Shown piece after piece: positions 7,161 to 11,897 of a DNA stretch of 11,897 nucleotides. Numbering within the stretch: the first letter of the stretch is position 1; each line of letters begins with the position of its first letter. Under the pieces are notes generated by a model. That model had not been told where the DNA came from and ran no database searches. It saw only the letters and a list, made by a program, of their open reading frames with translations. The position numbers were made by a program, and so were the translations under genes. Origin of the DNA: Nitrospinota bacterium (GTDB lineage: Bacteria > UBA8248 > JACPRG01); the NCBI GenBank assembly GCA_030740135.1, contig JASLXW010000071.1, positions 1 through 11,897 on the forward strand. The letters run 5' to 3'.

Positions 7161-7617
7161 ATGGTCATCAGTGCGGGTGAGCGGGCCCCGGCCTTTACCG
7201 CCAAGGCGACGGGGGACCGGGAGATCTCCCTTTCAGGATTACGCGGGCAAGAAGAACGTCATGCTGGCGTTCTTTCCCTTCGTCTTCAGCCCGGTCTGCT
7301 CCGAGCAGATTCCGGCTTATTCGGAAAATGCCCAAAGGTTCGCCGACCTCGACACTGACGTCCTGGCCATCAGCGTGGACAGCCCGTGGTCCCAGGGGGC
7401 CTGGGCGGAGCAGTACGGCATCCGGGCGCCCGTCCTGAGCGACTTCATCAAGAAAATCGCGGGCGACTACGGCGTGATGCACGAGATGGGGATGTCCCAG
7501 CGGGCCATCGTCATCATCGACAAGAACGGCCGGGTGGCCTACGCGCACGTCCAGGAGAACATCCGGACAATTCCCAGCCTGGACGACATCTTCGCCGAGC
7601 TTGAAAAACTGAAGTAG
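7161..7617 (+). CDS. Peroxiredoxin (AhpC/TSA family, AhpE/BCP-like) with an apparent +1 frameshift near its N-terminus
   Basis: Peroxiredoxins reduce hydrogen and organic peroxides with a peroxidatic cysteine. Here the active site reads FPFVFSPVCSEQIP, a P-x3-S-x2-C version of the family P-x3-T-x2-C, with the Cys codon at 7297-7299. The supporting Arg lies in MGMSQRAIVIIDKNGRVAYAHV. The N-terminal strands (MVISAGERAPAFTAKATGDREISLS) are in the frame from ATG 7161, which has AAGGAG at 7146-7151. From DYAGKKNVMLAFFP onward the protein is in the next frame. One extra base between 7228 and 7237 (CCCTTTCAGG) explains the break; removing one G gives EISLSDYAGKKNV, a normal family sequence of about 151 residues. 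The only in-frame start for the body, ATG 7156, gives a non-family N-terminus and sits 4 nt from the ribosome site. Indel error or recent mutation are both possible. Confidence 0.83.
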
Positions 7618-7631
7618 CGCGGAGGAACGAC

Positions 7632-8078
7632 TTGTCCGGCGAAGCCCCTCAAGAGCAGCCCCCGAAGCGGCCGCCCTTTGTCGAGACCCTCCGCCCGGGG
7701 ATGGAAGGCCGCATCGCGCACGTTGTCGAGGAGCGCCACTTGGCCGACTCCCTCGGCAACCGGGGCGCCAAGGTCCTGGCGACGCCCATCATCATCGGCT
7801 GGCTGGAAGACGTATCGTCCACGATCGTTCGCCCCCACCTGCCTGAGAAAACGCTGAGCGTGGGAACCCAGGTGAACGTCCGCCACCTGGCGGCGGCCCT
7901 GGCGGGATTCACCGTCGTCTTCCGGAGCCGCCTCCGGGAGGTGGACGGCCGGCGGCTCGTGTTCGACGTCGAGGCCCACGACGGTGTGGAGAAGGTGGCC
8001 GAGGGCGTCCACGAGCGGTTCATCGTGGATGAAGAGAAATTCCTCGCCAAGGCGGCGAAGAAGCGGACCGGGGAATAA
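7632..8078 (+). CDS. FlK-family hotdog-fold acyl-CoA thioesterase
   Basis: The 148-residue protein is a single hotdog domain related to FlK, the fluoroacetyl-CoA thioesterase of fluoroacetate producers, and to the wider COG5496-type thioesterases. The region AGFTVVFRSRLREVDGRRLVFDVEAHDGVEKVAEGVHERFIV (91-132) is the family's long C-terminal sheet. The FlK catalytic triad appears conserved by alignment from memory: Thr51 (LATPIIIGWLED), Glu59 and His85 (VNVRHLAA). Most relatives hydrolyse ordinary acyl-CoAs, so fluoroacetyl-CoA specificity must not be assumed. A TTG start at 7632 with GGAGG at 7621-7625, 14 nt after the peroxiredoxin stop, places both genes in one operon. Confidence 0.85.
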   Translation: MSGEAPQEQPPKRPPFVETLRPGMEGRIAHVVEERHLADSLGNRGAKVLATPIIIGWLEDVSSTIVRPHLPEKTLSVGTQVNVRHLAAALAGFTVVFRSRLREVDGRRLVFDVEAHDGVEKVAEGVHERFIVDEEKFLAKAAKKRTGE

Positions 8079-8169
8079 ATTGGGCCTGAATTTGGTTGAA
8101 ACATCGGGAAAATGGGTGGGTGAGCAAATTGATGCTCTACTGTTTTGAGCTCCAAGGGGGAGGCGAAAC

Positions 8170-8454
8170 ATGAAAAAGATTGTCATCGCAGTCATTCTGT
8201 TGTTCGGCGCAGCCGTCCTGGCGCCGGCGGGAATCGCCGTCGCCGGAGAAAACGGGGCGTGCGGGTTCGGGGCCTACAAGGCGCTCCAAGCCAAGAAGTC
8301 CGTTAAGGAGATCGAGGCCACGTACGCAGGCATGGTCAAGGACGCCAAGCGGGACGGCAAGATTTCCGAAGTCGAGCGTGTTACGCTCGACTTCTACCGT
8401 CTGGATAATGGGATCAGCCTCGCCAAGGCCAAGCGCATCGAAAACGACACCTGA
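8170..8454 (+). CDS. Small secreted protein with a degenerate EF-hand-like loop
   Basis: This 94-residue protein begins with a clear Sec signal peptide (MKKIVIAVILLFGAAVLAPAG, likely cleaved after the AVA around residue 25), leaving a mature protein of about 69 residues. Residues 58-69, DAKRDGKISEVE, match the EF-hand loop pattern at positions 1, 5, 6, 8 and 12 (Asp, Asp, Gly, Ile, Glu), but Lys replaces the position-3 acid, so calcium binding is uncertain. The same stretch (DGKISEVERVTLDFYRLDNGISLAKAKRIE) also resembles the DGxIS-x-x-E helix pairs of TerB-like domains. The ATG follows GGGGGAGG at 6 nt. It ends just before the terminator at 8475-8512. No specific function is assigned. Confidence 0.8.
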   Translation: MKKIVIAVILLFGAAVLAPAGIAVAGENGACGFGAYKALQAKKSVKEIEATYAGMVKDAKRDGKISEVERVTLDFYRLDNGISLAKAKRIENDT

Positions 8455-8474
8455 TTCGACACCCTGCGCATTAG

Positions 8475-8512
8475 AAAATCCCCCCGCTTCCCGGGAGACG
8501 GGGGGATTTTTT
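8475..8512 (+). terminator. Strong rho-independent terminator
   Basis: A 12-bp stem pairs 8475-8486 (AAAATCCCCCCG) with 8499-8510 (CGGGGGGATTTT), around a 12-base loop that contains TCCCGGGA. A run of six T at 8507-8512 follows. The A-run on the 5' arm means it could also act on the opposite strand. It closes the peroxiredoxin/thioesterase/secreted-protein unit and separates it from the cupredoxin-TlpA-DsbA unit. Confidence 0.95.
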
Positions 8513-8624
8513 GTCCGTCAACCGGTTGCCCCACCGCGAAGAAATCCGTAAATTGAGGAAGAGAAGCCAACGCGGCGATTCGGCGTCGCCGTCTGGGGTT
8601 AGAACAAGGAGAAGGCCCGCCCTC

Positions 8625-9032
8625 ATGGTCCTTTGGTCCAGACGATCCCTTTGCTGCGCCCTGCTGGGTCTTGCGGTCGCCCTGGGGGGGTGCGGATTTT
8701 TCAGGAAAAAGAAGCCCAAGGAGGGTGACGCCGAGCTCAAGGCCAAGGTCGCCATGAAGGTGGTCATCACGGCCCGCCGCTACGCTTTCCTGCCGGACAT
8801 CATCCGCGTCAAGCAAGGGGTCCCGCTGGAGATTACGCTGAAAAGCGTGGACGTCCCCCACGGCTTCGGCATCCGGCGTCCGGGCCGGACCCAGAACTTC
8901 GGCGCGTTCGAGCCGGGCAAACCCCTTCGCGTCCTGATCCGGACGAACAAAAAAGAGGTGATCGAGTTCTTCAGCACGGTGTATAGCGGGGTGGATTACT
9001 ACAAGATGAAGGGGAAGATCATTGTCGAGTGA
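8625..9032 (+). CDS. Cupredoxin-fold lipoprotein with most copper ligands replaced
   Basis: The ATG at 8625 (AGAAGG at 8610-8615, 9 nt) gives 135 residues starting with an n-region, a hydrophobic core and a lipobox LGGC with Cys23 (residues 20-23), so the mature protein is a lipid-anchored, extracytoplasmic protein. The rest is a cupredoxin domain like the soluble part of cytochrome oxidase subunit II: KVVITARRYAFLPDIIRVKQG (45-65), VDVPHGFGI with His79, and EVIEFFSTVYSGVDYYKMKGKIIVE. In copper-binding relatives the last segment reads C-x3-C-x3-H-x2-M; here those positions are Ser117, Ser121, Tyr125 and Met128. A CuA or type 1 copper site is therefore unlikely. The TTG start of the TlpA gene overlaps its end by 11 nt. 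Confidence 0.86.
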   Translation: MVLWSRRSLCCALLGLAVALGGCGFFRKKKPKEGDAELKAKVAMKVVITARRYAFLPDIIRVKQGVPLEITLKSVDVPHGFGIRRPGRTQNFGAFEPGKPLRVLIRTNKKEVIEFFSTVYSGVDYYKMKGKIIVE

Positions 9033-9666
9033 TGCGGAAACCCTGGATTCCTCGCACCGGGCAAAGGACTCCGCTTTCCCGCAAGCCGCCCCGGCGCCGC
9101 CGGCGGCCACGCCGCGCGAGCGGCGGCTGCTGCTTCTGTTCGCGGCCGTTCCGCTGGTCTTCCTGCTGATCCTTGCCGGCTACGCCTGGCTTGGCCGGGT
9201 CTCGGCCCCCCCCGCGCCCAAGGCGCACCCCCTGCGGGCGGGCGACGAGGCCCCCTCGTTCACGTTTCCCGACCTGGAAGGCCGGCCCGTCTCGCTCGAA
9301 GACTTCCGGGGCCGCGTCGTCTTTTTGAACATCTGGGCGACTTGGTGTCCGACCTGCACCTGGGAAATGCCTTCCATGGAGGCCCTCCACAGGCGATATC
9401 GCGACAAGGGGTTGGCCATGGTGGCGGTCAGCATCGACGCCTTGGGAAAGAACGTCGTCGTTCCCTACATGAAGAAGCTGGGACTGACCTTCGGCTATCT
9501 TCTCGACCCGAGGGGGACCGTCAAGGGGCTCTACCGGATCACGGGCGTGCCCGAGACCTTCATCATCGATCGGCAGGGAAAGATCATCCGGAAAATCATC
9601 GGACCCCGCCAGTGGATGAACCCGGAGATGAGGAACCTCATCGAAATCGCCCTGCGGTCTTCCTGA
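9022..9666 (+). CDS. Membrane-anchored TlpA/ResA-type thioredoxin
   Basis: The 214-residue protein has a Pro/Ala-rich cytoplasmic N-terminus, one transmembrane helix at about 35-57 (RLLLLFAAVPLVFLLILAGY) and an outward thioredoxin domain from about 70. The domain shows GDEAPSFTFPDLEGRPVSLEDFRG, the redox motif WATWCPTC with Cys109 and Cys112, and the cis-Pro loop GVPETFIID with Pro177. Family members reduce disulfides in cytochrome c or oxidase assembly, or in periplasmic repair; CPTC departs from the more usual CPPC or CEPC. The TTG at 9022, inside the cupredoxin gene, is the only start that keeps the membrane anchor. Tight overlap with the cupredoxin gene and the DsbA-family gene downstream argue for a joint extracytoplasmic thiol-redox role. 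Confidence 0.88.
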   Translation: MSSDAETLDSSHRAKDSAFPQAAPAPPAATPRERRLLLLFAAVPLVFLLILAGYAWLGRVSAPPAPKAHPLRAGDEAPSFTFPDLEGRPVSLEDFRGRVVFLNIWATWCPTCTWEMPSMEALHRRYRDKGLAMVAVSIDALGKNVVVPYMKKLGLTFGYLLDPRGTVKGLYRITGVPETFIIDRQGKIIRKIIGPRQWMNPEMRNLIEIALRSS

Positions 9667-9694
9667 CGGACGCCGACCGGGGACGCCCGGCACA

Positions 9695-9883
9695 ATGAAC
9701 GGCGCGTCCGCCAACCGCCAGTGTCCGGCGCGGCTTCCGGGCGGCCCAATGGATGCTTGGGGACAACCTTTTCCTGAAACGGCGTTGGAATCCCTCTCGA
9801 TCGCCGGGGTTCCCGCGGCGCTCCTCAAGGAGGCGTCGCGACGGATGGCCGGCCCCGATCCTTACACCTCGCAACCGGAGTGA
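9695..9883 (+). CDS. Possible small ORF between TlpA and DsbA genes
   Basis: A 62-codon frame (ATG 9695, TGA 9881-9883) fills the 221-base gap between the TlpA-like and DsbA-like genes. It ends 4 nt before the DsbA start. A likely helical stretch (ESLSIAGVPAALLKEASRRM) is present. No clear Shine-Dalgarno, signal peptide or known motif is seen, and third-position GC is only moderate. It may be a chance frame or the remnant of a lost gene. Confidence 0.3.
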   Translation: MNGASANRQCPARLPGGPMDAWGQPFPETALESLSIAGVPAALLKEASRRMAGPDPYTSQPE

Positions 9884-9887
9884 CGGC

Positions 9888-10511
9888 ATGAGCCAAGACC
9901 CCCTGGAGATCCTGGTCTATCACGATTATTGCTGACCCTGGTGCTACAATTCCGCCGTTCGGCTGGAACAGGTGAAGGAGAAATTCGGAGACCGCATCGA
10001 CATTCAATACCGCTGCTTCCTCCTGCGGGCCGAGCCGGACCCGACCGTTGTTTTCAACGACTACCGCCGCGGGCATTGGGAGCGGGCGGATGGCCAGGAA
10101 GACGGCGGGACGTTCCGCGCCTGGCACAGCGACGCGCCCTTTCCCAGCCACAGCCTCCCCTCGGCCGAGGCCTCCAAGTGCGCCGCCCTTCAGGGGGAAG
10201 AGGCGTTCCACCGATATCATTTCGCCCTCCTCAAGGCCATCTTCGAGGACAGCCGCAACATCAGCGATCCCGGCGTGCTGATCCGGATCGCCGAAGAGCA
10301 GGGTCTCGATGTTCCCCGCTTCAAAGAAGACCTGCTGAGCGGCTCTCAGAAGGACAAGGCCCTCCGGGAGCACCTGGACGGAATCGAGCAATTCGGCGTC
10401 CAGGCCATTCCAACCGTCATCTTCGGAAAAGAGCGGGCCCTCGAGGGCGGCGTTCCGCGGGAGGAGTACGAGAAGGTCATCGAGTTCATCCACGCGCCGT
10501 CGGGGACGTAG
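9888..10511 (+). CDS. DsbA/FrnE-family oxidoreductase, candidate selenoprotein (Sec at in-frame TGA 9933-9935)
   Basis: Starting at ATG 9888 (GGAG at 9877-9880, 7 nt), the frame reads MSQDPLEILVYHDYC, then TGA at 9933-9935, then PWCYNSAVRLEQVKEKFG, and stays open to TAG 10509-10511: 207 residues if TGA is read through, the normal family length. The DsbA/FrnE family has a DY-x-CPWCY motif at this place. The TGA (residue 16) falls exactly on the first, nucleophilic Cys, which would give Sec-Pro-Trp-Cys19, preceded by Cys15. Downstream features are intact: RCFLLRAEPDP, DGGTFRAWHSDAPFPSHSLP, the helical insertion, and the cis-Pro loop QAIPTVIFGKERALEGGVP near the C-terminus. A SECIS-like hairpin sits at 9950-9968. 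No signal peptide is visible, so a cytoplasmic location is likely, as for FrnE. Without selenocysteine insertion, only a 15-residue peptide would form. The alternative is a TGC/TGT-to-TGA nonsense mutation. Confidence 0.8.
9950..9968 (+). promoter_or_regulatory. Predicted bacterial SECIS hairpin downstream of the in-frame TGA
   Basis: UUCC-GCC at 9950-9956 pairs with GGC-(U)-GGAA at 9961-9968, leaving a GUUC apical loop (9957-9960) and one bulged U (9964). That makes 7 base pairs. The loop begins 22 bases after the last base of the TGA and starts with G then U, matching what is known of bacterial SelB-binding elements (apical loop with an early G, about 16-37 nt from the UGA). A lower stem, CCUG 9937-9940 with CAGG 9969-9972, could extend it almost to the TGA. 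The bulged U is on the 3' arm, unlike E. coli fdhF, where it is on the 5' arm. Short hairpins are common in GC-rich DNA, so this supports rather than proves Sec insertion. Confidence 0.5.
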
Positions 10512-10525
10512 AGGGAGGAGGCGCC

Positions 10526-11500
10526 TTGCCCGGACTGAGCGACGTCCGGGGGGTCCGGGTCGGCCACGCCGAAGACCGGGACGCCCTCACCGGCTGCACG
10601 GTGATCCTCTTCGACGGCGGGGCCGTCGCGGGACTCGACCTGCGCGGGTCCGCCACCGGAACCCGGCAGATGGACGCCCTGCGTCCCCAGCACCTGGTCG
10701 GCCGGATCGACGCTGTCTTCTTCGCGGGCGGGAGCGCCTTCGGACTCGACGCCGCCGCCGGCGTCATGACCTACCTGGAGGAGAAGGGGGTCGGCTTCCC
10801 GACCGCGCGGACCACGGTGCCCATCGTCCCCGCCGCCATCATTTACGACCTGGGCGTCGGCCCCGGTGACGTGCGGCCGACGCCCGACATGGCGCGGCGG
10901 GCCTGCGAGGCCGCCGACGGGGTGCGGGGGCGGGCGCCCGCGGAGGGCTCCGTCGGCGCGGGAACCGGGGCGAGCGTGGGAAAGCTCTACGGCCTCGCCC
11001 GGGCGATGAAGGGCGGGGTCGGGACGTGGTCCCTTCGGTCGCCGCGAGGCGCAACGGTGGGCGCGCTGGCGGTGGTCAACGCGTTCGGAGACGTGATCAG
11101 CGCCCGGACGGGAAAGATCCTGGCCGGCGCGCGGACGGCTGAAGATTCTCTGGAACCGGCGGACACGGCCGAGCGGATGCGCGGGGGCAAGAGCCGGTCC
11201 GGCTTCGACGCGGAGAACACGACCCTTTGCTGCGTGGCGACCGACGCCCGGCTGGACCCGCCCGGCGCCGAGAAGCTGGCCCAGTCGGCGTCGAACGGTC
11301 TGGCGCGGACACTTCGCCCGGCGTTCAGCACACTCGATGGGGATTTGGTCATCGCCGCTTCGACGGCCAACCTGGAAGAAGACCTGAACGTCCTGGGCCT
11401 CCTGGCGGAGGAGGCGGCGGCGACGGCCGTCAACCGGGCCGTGACCGGGGCCGAAGGCCTGGGTGGCCTGCCGACCGCGAAAGACCTGGACCGGGCTTGA
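10526..11500 (+). CDS. P1-family (DmpA/S58-type) self-processing aminopeptidase
   Basis: The 324-residue protein is a P1-family N-terminal-nucleophile peptidase; the group includes DmpA (L-aminopeptidase D-Ala-esterase) and beta-aminopeptidases, which cleave themselves into two chains. Family motifs are GLSDVRGVRVGHAEDRDALTGCTVILFDGG at the start, FFAGGSAFGLDAAAGVMTYLEE (65-86), VPIVPAAIIYDL (98-109), GSVGAGTGASVGKLYG (141-156), GALAVVNAFGDVI (179-191), and the cleavage region ENTTLCCVATDARL. Self-cleavage is expected at Asn231-Thr232 or the next bond, freeing a Thr nucleophile. The TTG start at 10526 has GGGAGGAGG at 10513-10521 and lies 14 nt after the DsbA stop. The same frame stays open upstream to 9929, but that part is antiphase to the DsbA gene and is not coding. 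Confidence 0.9.
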   Translation: MPGLSDVRGVRVGHAEDRDALTGCTVILFDGGAVAGLDLRGSATGTRQMDALRPQHLVGRIDAVFFAGGSAFGLDAAAGVMTYLEEKGVGFPTARTTVPIVPAAIIYDLGVGPGDVRPTPDMARRACEAADGVRGRAPAEGSVGAGTGASVGKLYGLARAMKGGVGTWSLRSPRGATVGALAVVNAFGDVISARTGKILAGARTAEDSLEPADTAERMRGGKSRSGFDAENTTLCCVATDARLDPPGAEKLAQSASNGLARTLRPAFSTLDGDLVIAASTANLEEDLNVLGLLAEEAAATAVNRAVTGAEGLGGLPTAKDLDRA

Positions 11501-11557
11501 TCGCCGATCCCTACAAAAATCCCGCCGGGGTCGGGCCTCACCGCCGGATCAACGGTC

Positions 11558-11591
11558 CTCGCTTTCATTTCCGAACGTAAAGGGAAGCGAG
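11558..11591. other. Hairpin between convergent genes
   Basis: CTCGCTT (11558-11564) pairs with AAGCGAG (11585-11591), and the loop can pair further (TTT 11568-11570 with AAA 11579-11581). It lies between the peptidase stop and the end of the minus-strand PASTA gene, where a shared terminator is expected. Neither strand has a T-run after it, so an intrinsic terminator is not supported strongly. Confidence 0.3.
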
Positions 11592-11599
11592 AGCGGGCC

Positions 11600-11896
11600 C
11601 TAGCGCACGCACCAATAGGCCTGAAGACTCACCCGTCCCCCCCGCTGAAGCCGCCGGCCGGCGCCCGGAATTTGCGAGGCGACGCGCCGGGAAAAACGGC
11701 AGTCTTTGGTGTTCGTGAAGCCGATGGCCCCCGGCCGGTAACCCGCCTTTTGCAACAGGGCCAACACGGATCCGATGGGCTGATTCCGAAGGTTCGGGAC
11801 GACCCCGCGTCCGCGTACGATGACCTGCCCCCCTGAAAGCCGGTGCAGTTTGAGGGTTAGGATTTTCGTACAGCTTTCGGACTGGATTGGCCTAGA
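11600..11896 (-). CDS. C-terminal part of a PASTA-domain protein (partial, enters from right edge)
   Basis: A 98-residue open frame runs from the right edge to TAG (complement of 11600-11602). The last ~70 residues fit one PASTA repeat: VVPNLRNQPIGSVLALLQKAGYRPGAIG, then SRRVASQIPGAGRRLQRGGRVSLQAYWCV. This is the pattern VPN-x-x-x-x-x-x-x-A-x-x-x-L-x-x-A-G, then V-x-x-Q-x-P-x-x-G, then G-x-x-V-x-L. PASTA domains bind muropeptides or act as spacers in cell-wall kinases and penicillin-binding proteins; single-PASTA secreted proteins are also common. Which of these it is cannot be told because the N-terminus lies outside the window. It converges on the peptidase gene with 99 bp between. Confidence 0.7.
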   Translation of the reverse strand, partial: SRPIQSESCTKILTLKLHRLSGGQVIVRGRGVVPNLRNQPIGSVLALLQKAGYRPGAIGFTNTKDCRFSRRVASQIPGAGRRLQRGGRVSLQAYWCVR

Positions 11897-11897
11897 A

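Noticed and set aside
8511..8624. Upstream extension of the cupredoxin lipoprotein
   Set aside because: It would begin inside the terminator T-run, be Arg-rich, and push the signal peptide to residue 39; the ATG at 8625 gives a proper lipoprotein signal.
9022..9666. TlpA-like protein or peroxiredoxin as further selenoproteins
   Set aside because: Both have ordinary Cys codons at the active sites (CPTC and SPVC) and no internal TGA.
9929..10525. N-terminal extension of the P1 peptidase frame
   Set aside because: The stretch is Arg/Pro/Gly-rich and out of phase with the DsbA gene that fills this region; the family start motif and a strong ribosome site are at 10526.

Overview
This is a GC-rich bacterial chromosomal fragment with tightly packed genes. 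Starts are often TTG, Shine-Dalgarno sites are good, and there is one textbook intrinsic terminator. It carries no tRNA, rRNA, insertion sequence, CRISPR array or phage module. The gene mix (F420/FMN-type split-barrel protein, RidA, thiolase with a DUF35 partner, Liv-type transporter remnants, FlK-type thioesterase, TlpA- and DsbA-like redox proteins) suits a soil, sediment or subsurface lineage. The phylum cannot be fixed from the sequence alone.

Layout. At 1-456 there is a possible gene end at the left edge, then non-coding DNA with a 16-bp tandem duplication. A PPOX-class split-barrel gene (457-981, minus) diverges from a plus-strand catabolic-looking run: RidA (1287-1667), a VOC/glyoxalase-fold gene split by a frameshift (1797-2235), a thiolase-like protein (2270-3427) and its DUF35 zinc-ribbon/OB-fold partner (3432-3848). 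Next come two broken ATPase genes of a branched-chain amino acid (Liv) ABC transporter. LivG has lost its N-terminal part and LivF its middle. A CrcB/Fluc fluoride channel (4726-5106) follows, facing an unrecognised 406-residue protein on the minus strand (5152-6372).

After a gene-poor stretch (6373-7160) with a plausible sigma-70 promoter lie a peroxiredoxin with a frameshift near its N-terminus (7161-7617), a FlK-family hotdog thioesterase (7632-8078) and a small secreted protein with an EF-hand-like loop (8170-8454). A strong terminator at 8475-8512 closes this unit.

The last unit is about redox chemistry outside or at the edge of the cytoplasm. It has a cupredoxin-fold lipoprotein that has lost most copper ligands (8625-9032), a membrane-anchored TlpA-type thioredoxin (9022-9666), a possible tiny ORF, a DsbA/FrnE-family oxidoreductase (9888-10511) and a P1-family self-processing peptidase (10526-11500). 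The DsbA gene has an in-frame TGA exactly where the first cysteine of the CPWC active site belongs. The frame continues for 191 codons with clear family similarity, and a bacterial SECIS-like hairpin lies at the right distance downstream. The simplest exciting reading is a selenoprotein with a Sec-Pro-Trp-Cys active site; a Cys-to-stop mutation is the main alternative. A PASTA-domain protein enters from the right edge on the minus strand (11600-11896).
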